Notes: generated by a model not told the origin, from the sequence alone. DNA of 64,000 bases from Hydrogenophaga sp. (GCF_019635465.1 NZ_JAHBZK010000020.1:1-64000); one strand, 5' to 3'; positions 31,942 to 41,036 are shown, numbered from the stretch's first letter. A program made the numbers and translations.

Positions 31942-32750
31942 GCCTTGCCCGCCCATGGTGCGGGTTGCTTCTTCGCGAAAGCGGCCAGGCCCGCGGCGGC
32001 CTCCGGCCCGCGCAATGCACTGGCGAAGGCAATGGCCGCCTCGTCACGCAGGTCGGGCACATCGCCACGCAGGCGCTGCAGCAATTCCTTGGTGGCGGCC
32101 ACGGCGCCGGGCGCGGCGCGCAACAAGGTCTGCGTGGTGTCCGCCGTCGCGGCATCGAGCGAACCATCGGCCACCACCGTGTTGACGAGGCCGGCCGCCT
32201 GCGCCTCGCGTGCGCTCAAGCGCACACCACTCAGTAGGCACTGGCGCGCGGTGGCGTCGCCCAGGCGCTGCCAGACGAAGGGCGCAATCTGCGCCGGTGG
32301 CAGGCCCAGCGTCACCTCGGGTGTGGCAAAGCTGGCGCGCTCGGTGGCGATCACCACATCGGCACAGCACACCAGACCAAAGCCGCCGCCCATGGCCGGT
32401 CCGTCGACGGCGCACACCAGCCACTGCGGCAATGCGCTCAGGGCGTGCAGCAAGTCACCAAAGGCCCGGTTCATGCCAATCAGCGGATCGGTCTCGCCGG
32501 GCTGCAGCGGCTGGCCGATGGCGCTGGCAAAACTGCCCAGGCTGCCGCCGGCACAGAAGGCGCCGCCCGCGCCGGTGAGCACAACACCCCGCACGGAGGT
32601 GTCGTCGCGCACGCGCAGGCAGGCCGCAAACAGCGCCACCACCATCGCATCGCTGAGCGCGTTGCGCGACGCGGGGTCGTTGAGCGTCCAGCGCTCGATG
32701 GCGCCGTCGCGTTCGATGATCAGGGCGTTGTTCATCGCTGCGGCCGTCAT
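31938..32750 (-). CDS. atuE: Enoyl-CoA hydratase, AtuE-like (isohexenylglutaconyl-CoA hydratase)
   Basis: 270 aa crotonase. Oxyanion-hole motifs are GAGGAFCAGGSLGSFAS and AVDGPAMGGGFGLVCCADVVI, with SFATPEVTLGLPPAQIAPFV following. In the Atu pathway AtuE hydrates isohexenylglutaconyl-CoA to the 3-hydroxy compound. The assignment rests on its place between AtuD-like and AtuF-like genes, with ATGA overlaps at both ends. Confidence 0.75.
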   Translation of the reverse strand: MTAAAMNNALIIERDGAIERWTLNDPASRNALSDAMVVALFAACLRVRDDTSVRGVVLTGAGGAFCAGGSLGSFASAIGQPLQPGETDPLIGMNRAFGDLLHALSALPQWLVCAVDGPAMGGGFGLVCCADVVIATERASFATPEVTLGLPPAQIAPFVWQRLGDATARQCLLSGVRLSAREAQAAGLVNTVVADGSLDAATADTTQTLLRAAPGAVAATKELLQRLRGDVPDLRDEAAIAFASALRGPEAAAGLAAFAKKQPAPWAGKA

Positions 32751-33919
32751 CGCACCGGACGCTTGGCGATCCCCATGATCTTGGTGAGGATGCCCAGCAT
32801 GACCTCATCGGCACCACCGCCGATGGAGGCCAGGCGCCCATCGCGGTACATGCGCGCCACCTTGTTCTCCAGCGTGAAGCCCATGCCACCCCAGAACTGC
32901 AGGCAGGTGTCGGGCACCAGGCGGTTGAGGCGGCCCGCCTTGAGCTTGGCCATGGTGGCCCACTCGGTCACGTCTTCGCCGGCCACGTAGCGGTCGCACG
33001 AGAGGTAGGTCAGTGCGCGCAGGGCCTCGACCTCGGTCTTGAGTTCGGCCAGCTTGAACTGCACCCACTGCTGATCGGCCAGGTTGCTGCCGAAGAGCTT
33101 GCGCTCCTGCGCCCATTCGATGGTCCATTCGATGCAGTTGTTCAGGCTCTGCAGCGTGCTGGCCGCGCACCACAGCCGCTCCTCCTGGAACTGCTGCATC
33201 TGGTAGATGAAGCCCGCGCCCTCCTGCCCGATGCGGTAACGCTGCGGCACACGCACTTCGTCGAAGTACAGCAGGCCGGTGTCGCTGCTGTGCATGCCGA
33301 TCTTGCGGATCTTCTTGCCGACCTCGAAGCCCTTGACCGTCTTGCCGTTCTCGCGCAGCGGCACCATGACCAGGCTCTTGTTCTTGTGCTGCGGGCCGTC
33401 GCTGGTGTTGACCAGCAGGCAGATCCAGTCGGCCTGCAGGCTGTTGGTGATCCACATCTTCTGACCCGAGATGACGTAGTCGTCGCCGTCCTTCCTCGCG
33501 TAGGTCTTGATGCCCGCCACGTCGCTGCCGGCGCCGGGCTCGCTCACGCCAATGGCGCCCACGGTCTCACCGCGGATGGCCGGCGCGAGGAACTGGTCCT
33601 TGAGTTCTTCGCTGCCAAAGCGCGCCAGCGCGGGCGTGGCCATGTCGGTCTGCACGCCAATCGCCATGGGCACGCCACCACAGTGGATGTGGCCCAGCGT
33701 CTCGGCCATGGCCACGCTGTAGCTGTAGTCGAGCCCGGCTCCGCCCTGGGCCTCGGGCTTGCACAGGCCGAGCAGCCCCAGATCACCCAGGCCCTTGAAG
33801 ACCTCGTGCGCCGGAAACATCTCGGCGGCCTCCCATTCGTCCACGTGCGGGTTGATGTGGTCGTCGATGAAACGCTTGAGCGTCTTCTGAATCTCGCGGT
33901 GTTCGTGTGTGAACTGCAT
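32747..33919 (-). CDS. atuD: Citronellyl-CoA dehydrogenase, AtuD-like
   Basis: 390 aa. The N-terminus (EIQKTLKRFIDDHINPHVDEW) and LGHIHCGGVPMAIGVQTDMA are, as I recall, close to Pseudomonas AtuD. General dehydrogenase motifs are present (AIGVSEPGAGSDVAGIKT, YVISGQKMWITNS, IGMHSSDTGLLYFDEVRVP). It would convert citronellyl-CoA to geranyl-CoA with FAD. The ATG at 33919 follows GAGAGGAGACAAGCC. The 28-bp gap to the AtuC-like gene is the largest in this otherwise overlapping operon. Confidence 0.82.
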   Translation of the reverse strand: MQFTHEHREIQKTLKRFIDDHINPHVDEWEAAEMFPAHEVFKGLGDLGLLGLCKPEAQGGAGLDYSYSVAMAETLGHIHCGGVPMAIGVQTDMATPALARFGSEELKDQFLAPAIRGETVGAIGVSEPGAGSDVAGIKTYARKDGDDYVISGQKMWITNSLQADWICLLVNTSDGPQHKNKSLVMVPLRENGKTVKGFEVGKKIRKIGMHSSDTGLLYFDEVRVPQRYRIGQEGAGFIYQMQQFQEERLWCAASTLQSLNNCIEWTIEWAQERKLFGSNLADQQWVQFKLAELKTEVEALRALTYLSCDRYVAGEDVTEWATMAKLKAGRLNRLVPDTCLQFWGGMGFTLENKVARMYRDGRLASIGGGADEVMLGILTKIMGIAKRPVR

Positions 33920-33947
33920 GGCTTGTCTCCTCTCTGGGGTGTCTGCG

Positions 33948-35564
33948 CTACATGCGGGCCACGCCGAAGGGCAGTGGCCGCAGATTGCGTTGCGAGGCCT
34001 CGGCGCAGGTGTCGAGGCAGAACATCAGCACGGCGCGGGTGTCGCGCGGGTCGATCACACCGTCGTCGAGCACCAGGCCGCTGGTGTGAAAGGCGTCGGC
34101 CTGGCTCTCGAAGACCTGCACGATCTGATCGAACTGTTGCTGCATCTGCACCGGGTCGGGTGTGATGCCTTTGCGCGCCATGCCGGCCTCGGCCACGATC
34201 TGCATGGTGCGCGCCGCCTGCTCGCCGCCCATGACCGCAGTACGTGCGTTGGGCCAGCTGAACAGGAAGCGCGGCGCGAAGCCGCGGCCGCACATGCCGT
34301 AGTTGCCGGCGCCGAAGGACGCGCCGCACTGGATGGTGATCTGCGGCACCGTGGCGCCGGTCACCGCCTGGATCATCTTGCTGCCGTGCTTGATCATGCC
34401 GCCCTGCTCGCTGTCCTTGCCGACCATGTAGCCGGTGGAGTTCTGCAGGTACACGATGGGGTGGCCGAGCTGGCACATCCACTGGATGAAGTGCGTGGCC
34501 TTGTTCGCGCCGGCCACGTCGATGGGGCCGTTGTTGCTGATGAGCCCTACCGCATGCCCGCCGATGCGGGCCTGCACGCACAGCGTGGCGGCGCCGAACA
34601 GTGGCTTGAACGGCAGCAGGTCCGAGCCATCGGCGATGCGCGCCATGATCTCGTGCATGTCGACCGGCTCGCGGTGATGCGTCGGCATGAGGGCGAGCAG
34701 GTCATCGGCGGGCAGCATCGGTTCGGCGAAGGCCGTTGCCGGGGCGCGCGCGAAGCCGTCGCGCAACTGTTCCACCACGCGCCGCGCCAGACCCAGTGCC
34801 TCGCGGTCGTCTTCGGCCAGGTACTCGCCCAGGCCCGACACGCTGGTGTGCATCTCGGCGCCGCCCAGCTCCTCTTCGGTGGCCACCTCGCCGGTGGCGG
34901 CCTTGAGCAGCGGCGGTCCGGCCAGGAAGGCACGCGATCGGCCGCGCACCATCACCACGATGTCGGACAGGCCTGGCATGTAGGCACCCCCCGCGGTGCC
35001 CGAGCCGTGCTGCACGGTGATCACCGGCAGGCCGGCGGCCGACAGGCGCGCCAGGTTGCGAAACAGCGCGCCACCATGGACGAAGCCCTCGACCTTGTAC
35101 TTGGTGAGGTTGGCGCCTGCGCTCTCGACCAGGTGCACGAAGGGCAGCCGGTTCTCCAGCGCCATCTCCTGCACACGCAGGATCTTCTCCAGCCCGCGCG
35201 GCTGAATGGCACCGGCCTCGATGCCCGAATCGCTGGCCACCACCATGCAGCGCACGCCCGCCACAAAGCCGATGCCGGCGAGGATGCCGCCACCCGCAAC
35301 CGACTTTGCAGGGTCGCGGGTGTCTTGCAGAAAACCCGCCAGCGAGCACAGCGGCAACCAGGGTGCGCCGGGGTTGAGCAGCAGCGCGATGCGCTCGCGC
35401 GGCAACAGCTGCCCACGCTTGTCGAACACCGGTTTGCTCTGCGCCGAGGTGGCCGCCGCGCGCGCTTCGATGGCGCGCAGTTGCCCGATGCGCTCAAGCA
35501 TCGCCGTGCGGCGCAACTGCGCGGCTTCTCTGTGGGGGTTGAAGGCGGTGGCAAACGCCGTCAC
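33948..35564 (-). CDS. atuC: Geranyl-CoA carboxylase beta subunit, AtuC-like
   Basis: 538 aa carboxyltransferase. Landmarks: GGILAGIGFVAGVRCMVVAS, PFVHLVESAGANL, GLSDIVVMVRGRSRAFLAGP and GNYGMCGRGFAPRFLF. It transfers CO2 from biotin to an acyl-CoA. The length equals what I recall for Pseudomonas AtuC, slightly longer than 3-methylcrotonyl-CoA carboxylase beta. The operon lacks a 3-methylglutaconyl-CoA hydratase/HMG-CoA lyase pair, which also favours geranyl-CoA over methylcrotonyl-CoA. Start is a GTG overlapping the SDR stop (GTGA). Confidence 0.82.
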   Translation of the reverse strand: MTAFATAFNPHREAAQLRRTAMLERIGQLRAIEARAAATSAQSKPVFDKRGQLLPRERIALLLNPGAPWLPLCSLAGFLQDTRDPAKSVAGGGILAGIGFVAGVRCMVVASDSGIEAGAIQPRGLEKILRVQEMALENRLPFVHLVESAGANLTKYKVEGFVHGGALFRNLARLSAAGLPVITVQHGSGTAGGAYMPGLSDIVVMVRGRSRAFLAGPPLLKAATGEVATEEELGGAEMHTSVSGLGEYLAEDDREALGLARRVVEQLRDGFARAPATAFAEPMLPADDLLALMPTHHREPVDMHEIMARIADGSDLLPFKPLFGAATLCVQARIGGHAVGLISNNGPIDVAGANKATHFIQWMCQLGHPIVYLQNSTGYMVGKDSEQGGMIKHGSKMIQAVTGATVPQITIQCGASFGAGNYGMCGRGFAPRFLFSWPNARTAVMGGEQAARTMQIVAEAGMARKGITPDPVQMQQQFDQIVQVFESQADAFHTSGLVLDDGVIDPRDTRAVLMFCLDTCAEASQRNLRPLPFGVARM

Positions 35565-36448
35565 TGGAACACCTTCGGGGTCACGTAGCGATGAAAGCCA
35601 TCAAAGGGCTTCACCGCATCGCGCTGTTGCACATCCTCAGGCGCGGCCACCTGGCCCCAACCCATGCGCACCTGCGGGCGGGCGCCATCGACACGCAGCA
35701 CGCTGCCGCTGACGAAGCTGGCCGCGGGCGAGAGCAGGAACACGATCGTCGCGCTGGTCTCGGCCTCGTTGCCAAAGCGGCCCAGCGGCACGGTCTCGCG
35801 CATCTCGCGCAGCATGGGACCGGCCTCGGGCGGGTAGTGATCCATGCCGCTGGAGGCGATGTAGCCCGGCGCCACCGCGTTCACGCGCACGCCGCTGCGG
35901 GCCCATTCCATGGCCGCGGTCTCGGTGAAGCTGACCATGCCGGCGCGGGCGGCACCGCTGTGGCCCATGCCCGGCATGCTGCCCCACATGTCGGCCACGA
36001 TGTTGACGATCGCGCCACCATGGGCCTGCATGCTTTGCAGATAGCACTCGCGCGCGACCAGAAAGCCGCCCATGAGGTTGGTGTCGAGCACGGCCTGCCA
36101 ACCCTTGGCGCCGATCTTCTCGAGCGGGCTGATGTATTGGCCGCCGGCGTTGTTGACCAGGCCGTGAATGCGCCCGTGCGAGACGACGATGGCGGTCACC
36201 AGGGCCTGCACCGCCGCTTCGTCGCGGATGTCGGCCGCGTGAAAGCTGACGTGGCCGCCGTCGACCACGATCTCCTCGGCCACGGTCTGCAGCTTGTCCA
36301 GCTTGCGGCCCACCAGCACCACGTGCGCGCCCAGGGCGGCCAGTTCGTGCGCGGTGCAACGCCCGATGCCCGAGCCGCCGCCGGTCACCACGATCACCTG
36401 ACCCGCCAGCAGGCCGGGGCGAAAGACGGAGCGGTAGCCCTGGCTCAT
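35561..36448 (-). CDS. atuB: Short-chain dehydrogenase, AtuB-like
   Basis: 295 aa SDR with an N-terminal extension of about 17 residues. It has the cofactor motif VTGGGSGIGRCTAHEL, NNAGGQYISP and a catalytic region in which the usual YxxxK Tyr is not obvious (MGHSGAARAGMVSFTETAA; expected Y-x-A-S-K). This fits the peroxisomal trans-2-enoyl-CoA reductase-like (PECR) branch, in which the YxxxK is also changed. It overlaps atuR (ATGA) and atuC. Its position is that of AtuB, whose reaction is not settled. Confidence 0.78.
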   Translation of the reverse strand: MSQGYRSVFRPGLLAGQVIVVTGGGSGIGRCTAHELAALGAHVVLVGRKLDKLQTVAEEIVVDGGHVSFHAADIRDEAAVQALVTAIVVSHGRIHGLVNNAGGQYISPLEKIGAKGWQAVLDTNLMGGFLVARECYLQSMQAHGGAIVNIVADMWGSMPGMGHSGAARAGMVSFTETAAMEWARSGVRVNAVAPGYIASSGMDHYPPEAGPMLREMRETVPLGRFGNEAETSATIVFLLSPAASFVSGSVLRVDGARPQVRMGWGQVAAPEDVQQRDAVKPFDGFHRYVTPKVFQ

Positions 36449-37113
36449 GGCACGTCCTTGAGAAACAGTTGCAGCGTGGTGTCGGTCAGGTCGTCGAGCG
36501 AGGCGCGGCCGTCGGGCAGGTACCACTGGGCCGCCCAGTTGAGCGCACCGAACAGCATGAGCCGCGCCAGGCGTGGGTCGCCACCGAGTGCGCCGTCGCG
36601 CCGAAGCGCCTGCAGCACCGGCACCCACACCGCTTCGTAGTCGTCCTTGAGGCGGTTGACGGCGCGCTTCTGCTCGTCCGACAGCACGCGCCATTCGTAG
36701 AGCATCACCGGGATGTGATCGCTCTCAGGGCCGAGCAGGTTGTCGAAGTGCGCCCGCACCAGCACACGCAGACACTGACGCGCGGTCAGCGGCGTGGCCG
36801 ATGCGGCCACCGCGGCGGCCATCTGCTCGCCCTGGTGTTGCAGCGCGCGCGCCATGCCCTCTTCCATGACCGCGGCCAGCAGCGCCTCTTTGTTGTCGAA
36901 GTGATAGAAGGGCGAGCCCGAGCGCATGCCCACCGCCGCCGCAATGTCGCGCGTGCTGGTGGCCGCAAAGCCCTGTTGGCGAAACAGCCGCGCCGCCGCG
37001 CGCAGCAGCGCCTGGCGGCGGTTGCCGTCGTCGCGTTCGTCGGCGGTCTTGCGGGGGCGGCCACGGGTGCGCCGCTCGGGCGCGGCGGTGGCGGGGTCGG
37101 CGATGGCGTGCAT
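36445..37113 (-). CDS. atuR: TetR-family regulator of the atu-like operon (AtuR-like)
   Basis: 222 aa. A basic, disordered start (RTRGRPRKTADERDDG) is followed by the TetR helix-turn-helix (LFRQQGFAATSTRDIAAAVGMRSGSPFYHFDNKEALL). The C-terminal half should bind a small ligand, probably an acyl-CoA. It is the first gene of the operon and overlaps the SDR gene, so it is co-expressed with it. A dyad at 37137-37170 covers its -10 region (TATAAA on the minus strand, 37140-37145), consistent with autorepression. The same site recurs in front of the AtuA operon. Confidence 0.85.
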   Translation of the reverse strand: MHAIADPATAAPERRTRGRPRKTADERDDGNRRQALLRAAARLFRQQGFAATSTRDIAAAVGMRSGSPFYHFDNKEALLAAVMEEGMARALQHQGEQMAAAVAASATPLTARQCLRVLVRAHFDNLLGPESDHIPVMLYEWRVLSDEQKRAVNRLKDDYEAVWVPVLQALRRDGALGGDPRLARLMLFGALNWAAQWYLPDGRASLDDLTDTTLQLFLKDVP

Positions 37114-37136
37114 GCGCGCGACCTTAGCAGTGGCGG

Positions 37137-37170
37137 CTATTTATAGCAAGCGGTTGCTTGGTGAAATTAT
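37137..37170. promoter_or_regulatory. AtuR operator at the atu operon promoter
   Basis: The core TAGCAAGCGGTTGCTTGG (37144-37161) is an imperfect dyad and differs by one base from the complement of the site at 6317-6334; over 34 bp, 28 bases match. It lies 24-57 bp before the atuR start and covers a TATAAA box on the minus strand. The egtD stop is only 42 bp away on the other side. Confidence 0.7.
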
Positions 37171-37211
37171 CAGACCGCCTGTAGCGGGTGCGACAACGCC
37201 GGGGGCAGGCC

Positions 37212-38219
37212 TCAGCCCAGGGCGCGGCAGGCCACCAGGGCGTAAGGCAGCTCAGGGTCCTCGAACCAGCTGTGCACGGCAAAGCCGCTCTGCGCGGTGA
37301 GCGACTGCACCGCGGCCTGGTCGTACTTCTGGGACTGCTCGGTGTAGATCACCTCGCCGCGCGCAAAGTGAAAGCCGGTGCCCAGCACCGTGCTGTGCAC
37401 GGCCTGTGCCGCCTGGCTCACCAGAAAGCTGCGCGCCACGCCCTGCAAGGGGCAGTAGCTGGCGTAGTGCCGGAAGGCGTCGAGCGCGAAGTCCATGCCC
37501 AGCTCGCGGTTGAGGCGGCGCAGCAGGTTCAGGTTGAAGGCCGCGGTCACGCCCTCGGGGTCGTTGTAGGCAGCCAGCACGGTGTGCGGGTCTTTGCGCA
37601 GGTCCAGGCCCAGCAGCAGGCTGTCGCCCGCGCGCAGGTGGGCGCGCACGCGCCGCAGAAACCGCACCGCCTCGGTCTCGGCGAAGTTGCCGAGGTTACT
37701 GCCCAGAAACAGCGCCACCTGGTGGCGCCCGGCGCGCGGAATCGGCCAGGTCTGGAAGTAGTCGCCACACAAGGGATGCACCGCCAGATCCGGCAGCTGC
37801 TTGGCCATGCGCTGGCCAAGCCGGTCCAGTGCCTGCGCCGAAATGTCCATTGGCCGGTAGCTCAGGCTCGCCCCGGCCTTGAGCCAGGCACGGCACAGCG
37901 CCAACGTCTTGCGCCCGTCGCCACTGCCAAGCTCGAGCAGCTCGACGGCGGCACCCGTCGGGGCCAGTGCGTGCAACAGATCGCGCGCATGGCGGCGCAG
38001 CATGCGGGCCTCGACGCGCGTTGGGTAGTAGCTGGGCAAGCGCATGATGCGCTCGAACAACCGCGACCCCTGCGCGTCATAGAAGTACTTGGACGACAGC
38101 CGCTTGGGCGTGGCGCTCAGGCCCGCCAACACATCGCCGGCCAGGGTGCCGGGTTGGGGTCGTTCCTCTTCGGGTGAGGGTGCGGGCTCACAGGCCAGCA
38201 TGGGGCGTCGTTTGCTCAT
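37212..38219 (-). CDS. egtD: L-histidine N(alpha)-methyltransferase EgtD
   Basis: 335 aa. EgtD family landmarks: LSATPKRLSSKYFYDAQGSRLFE, PSYYPTRVEARML, VELLELGSGDGRKT (SAM site), LFLGSNLGNF and LGLDLRKDPHTVLAAYND. It trimethylates histidine to hercynine, the first step of ergothioneine synthesis. The ATG overlaps the egtB stop by 4 bp. The operon has only egtB and egtD, so the C-S lyase and other steps must be elsewhere or supplied by other enzymes. Confidence 0.93.
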   Translation of the reverse strand: MSKRRPMLACEPAPSPEEERPQPGTLAGDVLAGLSATPKRLSSKYFYDAQGSRLFERIMRLPSYYPTRVEARMLRRHARDLLHALAPTGAAVELLELGSGDGRKTLALCRAWLKAGASLSYRPMDISAQALDRLGQRMAKQLPDLAVHPLCGDYFQTWPIPRAGRHQVALFLGSNLGNFAETEAVRFLRRVRAHLRAGDSLLLGLDLRKDPHTVLAAYNDPEGVTAAFNLNLLRRLNRELGMDFALDAFRHYASYCPLQGVARSFLVSQAAQAVHSTVLGTGFHFARGEVIYTEQSQKYDQAAVQSLTAQSGFAVHSWFEDPELPYALVACRALG

Positions 38220-39421
38220 CGTGCGAGGCGAATGCCGGTGTATTGCCAGCGCAGGGGCGGCTGGAAGAAATTGCGGTAGGTCAGGCGCGCGTGGCCCGGC
38301 GGCGTGGCAAACGAAGCCCCGCGCAGCACCTGCTGCCCCACCATGAACTTGCCGTTGTATTCGCCAACCGCGCCTTCGTCGCGCGCGAAGCCAGGGTACG
38401 GCGTGTAGGCGCTGCTGGTCCATTCCCAGCGCTCGCCCCAGGCCATGCCGTTGCCGGCCGCGGTTTCCCACTCGGCCTCGGTCGGCAATCGCGCACCGGC
38501 CCAGTCGGCGTAGGCGCTGGCCTCGTACCAATTGATGTGCGTGACCGGTGCGGACATCGGCAGCGCTTGCGGCCCTCGCAGGGTTTGGTGCCACCACTGG
38601 CCGTCGTCGCCGAGAAACCAGTACATGGGCGCACAGGCGCCGCTGCTGTGGCGCCAGTCCCAGCCGTCGGCATGCCAGTGGCGCGCACTGTCGTAGCCCC
38701 CCGCCACCATGAAGGCCAGGTACTCGGCGTTGCTGACCAGGCGATCGGCGAGCGCGTGCGGCTGCAGCAGCACTTCGTGGCGTGCGCCTTCGTTGTCGAA
38801 CGCGAAGCCCTGACCTGCGTGGCCGATGCGCACCACACCACCGGCGTGGGCACGCCACGCCAGGGGCTGCGCCTGCGCGGCGTGCGCGTGGGGGTGTTCG
38901 TGCCCGACCGCCACGGCCGAGGTGTCGGTGTCGGCATACGCCGGGCGCAAGGGGTTGTGGCCGAGGATGTATTTGATGTCGGTGAGCAGCAGCTCCTGGT
39001 GCTGCTGCTCGTGTTGCAGCCCCAATTCGAGCCGCTCAAGCCAGCGCGACTCGGGCTGCGTGCCCAGCCAGGCCTGTACCGCGGCGTCCACGTGCGTGCG
39101 GTAGGCCATCACCTCGGCCACCGTGGGCCGGCTCAGGTGCCCGCGCTGCGCCCTGGGCACCCGGTCACCCGCGCTTTCGTAGTAGCTGTTGAACAGGTAG
39201 CCATAGGCGGGGTGAAACGGGCGGTGATGCTTGTCGGCCTGTGCCAGCAGCAGGGCCTCGAAGAACCAGGTGGTGTGCGCCAGGTGCCACTTGGGCGGGC
39301 TGACGTCGACCACGGGTTGCACCACATGGTCTTCGATGGTCAGGGGTGCGCACAGCGCCACGCTGCGCGCGCGCACTTCGGCAAAGCGCAGGGCGAGCTC
39401 GCCCGGGCCGTCGCGCTGCAT
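38216..39421 (-). CDS. egtB: Hercynine oxygenase EgtB
   Basis: 401 aa with an N-terminal DinB-like iron-binding domain (WHLAHTTWFFE and LQHEQQHQELL, the three-His facial ligands) and a C-terminal formylglycine-enzyme-like domain (INWYEASAYADWAGARLPTE, WEWTSSAYTPYPGF, VLRGASFATPP). It joins hercynine to a thiol (cysteine or gamma-glutamylcysteine) as a sulfoxide using O2. Which thiol is used cannot be read. The start shares one base with the DUF427 stop (TGATG). Confidence 0.93.
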   Translation of the reverse strand: MQRDGPGELALRFAEVRARSVALCAPLTIEDHVVQPVVDVSPPKWHLAHTTWFFEALLLAQADKHHRPFHPAYGYLFNSYYESAGDRVPRAQRGHLSRPTVAEVMAYRTHVDAAVQAWLGTQPESRWLERLELGLQHEQQHQELLLTDIKYILGHNPLRPAYADTDTSAVAVGHEHPHAHAAQAQPLAWRAHAGGVVRIGHAGQGFAFDNEGARHEVLLQPHALADRLVSNAEYLAFMVAGGYDSARHWHADGWDWRHSSGACAPMYWFLGDDGQWWHQTLRGPQALPMSAPVTHINWYEASAYADWAGARLPTEAEWETAAGNGMAWGERWEWTSSAYTPYPGFARDEGAVGEYNGKFMVGQQVLRGASFATPPGHARLTYRNFFQPPLRWQYTGIRLAR

Positions 39422-39702
39422 CAGGGCGTCACCTGCACGCCGCGCCAGAAGGCCACCCGATCGCGCACCATCTCGGCCTCGGGTTTGGGGTCGGGGTAGT
39501 ACCAGACGGCATCGCGGTTGAGCTCGCCGTCGATCAACAGGCTGTGGTAGCTGGCTTCGCCCTTCCAGGGGCAGAAGGTGTGGTGGTTGCTGGGCTGCAG
39601 GTACTCGGCGCGCAAGGCGCTGGCCGGGAAGTACGAATTGCCCTCGACCAGGACGATGTCATCGCTCTCGGCAATGACCACGCCGTTCCAGATGGCCTTC
39701 AT
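39421..39702 (-). CDS. DUF427 domain protein
   Basis: 93 aa. The DUF427 pattern is clear: KAIWNGVVIAESDD, EGNSYFPASAL, CPWKGEASYHSL and AVWYYPDPKPEA. The function is unknown. It is the first gene of the ergothioneine operon and is coupled to egtB, suggesting an accessory role or simple co-expression. ATG at 39702. Confidence 0.88.
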   Translation of the reverse strand: MKAIWNGVVIAESDDIVLVEGNSYFPASALRAEYLQPSNHHTFCPWKGEASYHSLLIDGELNRDAVWYYPDPKPEAEMVRDRVAFWRGVQVTP

Positions 39703-39820
39703 GCGGTCTCCTGTGTGTTGTGCACGTCGTGGGTCGCATGCTGGTCGGATTTCTTACGCCCTGCAACCGAAGGGGCAAATGGCCAGACGACCGGCGAGCG
39801 TCACACGCACGCAAGATGGC

Positions 39821-40975
39821 TCAGGCAGCGATGCGCGCGGCCACCCGCTCGGCCTGTTGCGCGATCGTGCGCAGCAGGCCACCGGCCTGGCGGATGTCGA
39901 AGCCCACGAAGTGCACGCCTTGCAATGCGCCGTCGCCGTGCAGCACCGTCGGCAGGCCGCGCGCGTCCAGCGGCAGCGGCACGCTGCCAAACAGGGGTTG
40001 CAGCGCGGCCTGGTAGCCGGTGGCCAGCAGCACCACGTCAAAGGCCTGTTCACGGCCATCGGTGAAGCGCGCACCGTCGCGCGTGAGCATGGCGATGCCG
40101 GGGAACACGCCGATGTCGCCCCGCTTGATGCGATCGACGGTGCCGATGTCGATCATGGGTGTCTTGCCGTCGTGGCGCAGCTGGTGCAACGGCGAGACGG
40201 AGGGCGTCTTCAAGCCCCAGCGGGAAAGGTCGCCGACCGTGAGGTTGCGCAGCAGCGAACCCAGGGCATTGCCCAGGGGCTCGGGCAGCTTGCTCAGCGC
40301 AATGCTGGAGAGCTGGGTGGGCCGACCCATCACGTCGCGCTTGACGATGTTGACCGGTGAGCGCACCGACAAGGCCACTACCACGCCGTGTTCGGCCAGG
40401 TCGAGCGCGATCTCGGCCCCGGTGTTGCCAATGCCCACCACCAGCACGCGTTGACCGGCGAATGGCTCGGCATTGCGATAACTGCGGCTGTGCATCACGC
40501 GGCCGGCGAAGGCGTCCTGCCCGGGCAAGGTGGGCGCCACCGGCTCGCGGTTGGCACCGGTGGCCACGACCAGCACCGGCGCGCTGAATCGGCGACCCCC
40601 TGCGGTGTGGGCCAACCACTGCCCACCCTCGCGCTCAACGCTCACCACGGTCTCGCCACACACCGGCTCGATGCCGTGGTGCTTTGCATAGGCCTCCAGG
40701 TAGTCCACCACCCCCTGGCGCGGCACATAGCGCGGCGCGTCGTCCGGGAATGGCAGACCCGGCAAGGCCGAATGCGTCTTGACCGTGTGCAGGTGCAGAC
40801 GCTGGTAGTGGTTGCGCCAGGCGTTGCCCACCCCGCAGGCCTGTTCGAGCACCGTTGCGCGAACGCCGCGCTGCTGCAGGCAACCCGCCACCGCCAGGCC
40901 GGCCGGGCCGGCGCCCACGATGAGAACGGGAGTGGTGGCGGCAGAGGTGGTGGTGGAAGTGGAGGGGTCGGCCAT
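39821..40975 (-). CDS. Flavin-containing monooxygenase (NAD(P)/FAD-dependent)
   Basis: 384 aa. Two Rossmann motifs: VLIVGAGPAGLAVAGCL for FAD and VLVVGIGNTGAEIALDLAEHG for NAD(P)H. Between them lie the FMO/YUCCA-like WRNHYQRLHLHTVK and ATGANREPVAPTLPG. It probably oxygenates a small nucleophilic or carbonyl substrate in the cytoplasm; the substrate is unknown. I chose ATG 40975 (MADPSTST), close to the FAD motif, over an upstream start at 41014. It lies alone between the egt and ECF42 operons. Confidence 0.8.
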   Translation of the reverse strand: MADPSTSTTTSAATTPVLIVGAGPAGLAVAGCLQQRGVRATVLEQACGVGNAWRNHYQRLHLHTVKTHSALPGLPFPDDAPRYVPRQGVVDYLEAYAKHHGIEPVCGETVVSVEREGGQWLAHTAGGRRFSAPVLVVATGANREPVAPTLPGQDAFAGRVMHSRSYRNAEPFAGQRVLVVGIGNTGAEIALDLAEHGVVVALSVRSPVNIVKRDVMGRPTQLSSIALSKLPEPLGNALGSLLRNLTVGDLSRWGLKTPSVSPLHQLRHDGKTPMIDIGTVDRIKRGDIGVFPGIAMLTRDGARFTDGREQAFDVVLLATGYQAALQPLFGSVPLPLDARGLPTVLHGDGALQGVHFVGFDIRQAGGLLRTIAQQAERVAARIAA

Positions 40976-41036
40976 GGTGGCACCGAGTGTGCCGAGCGTG
41001 CGGGCCGCGCGCATCGGTGCTCACCCCGGTGCCGGC

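Noticed and set aside
31938-35564. Leucine/isovalerate (Liu) pathway instead of Atu
   Set aside because: The carboxylase subunits could fit either pathway, but no isovaleryl-CoA dehydrogenase-HMG-CoA lyase set is present. The SDR-C-D-E-F order and the AtuD-like N-terminus favour Atu.
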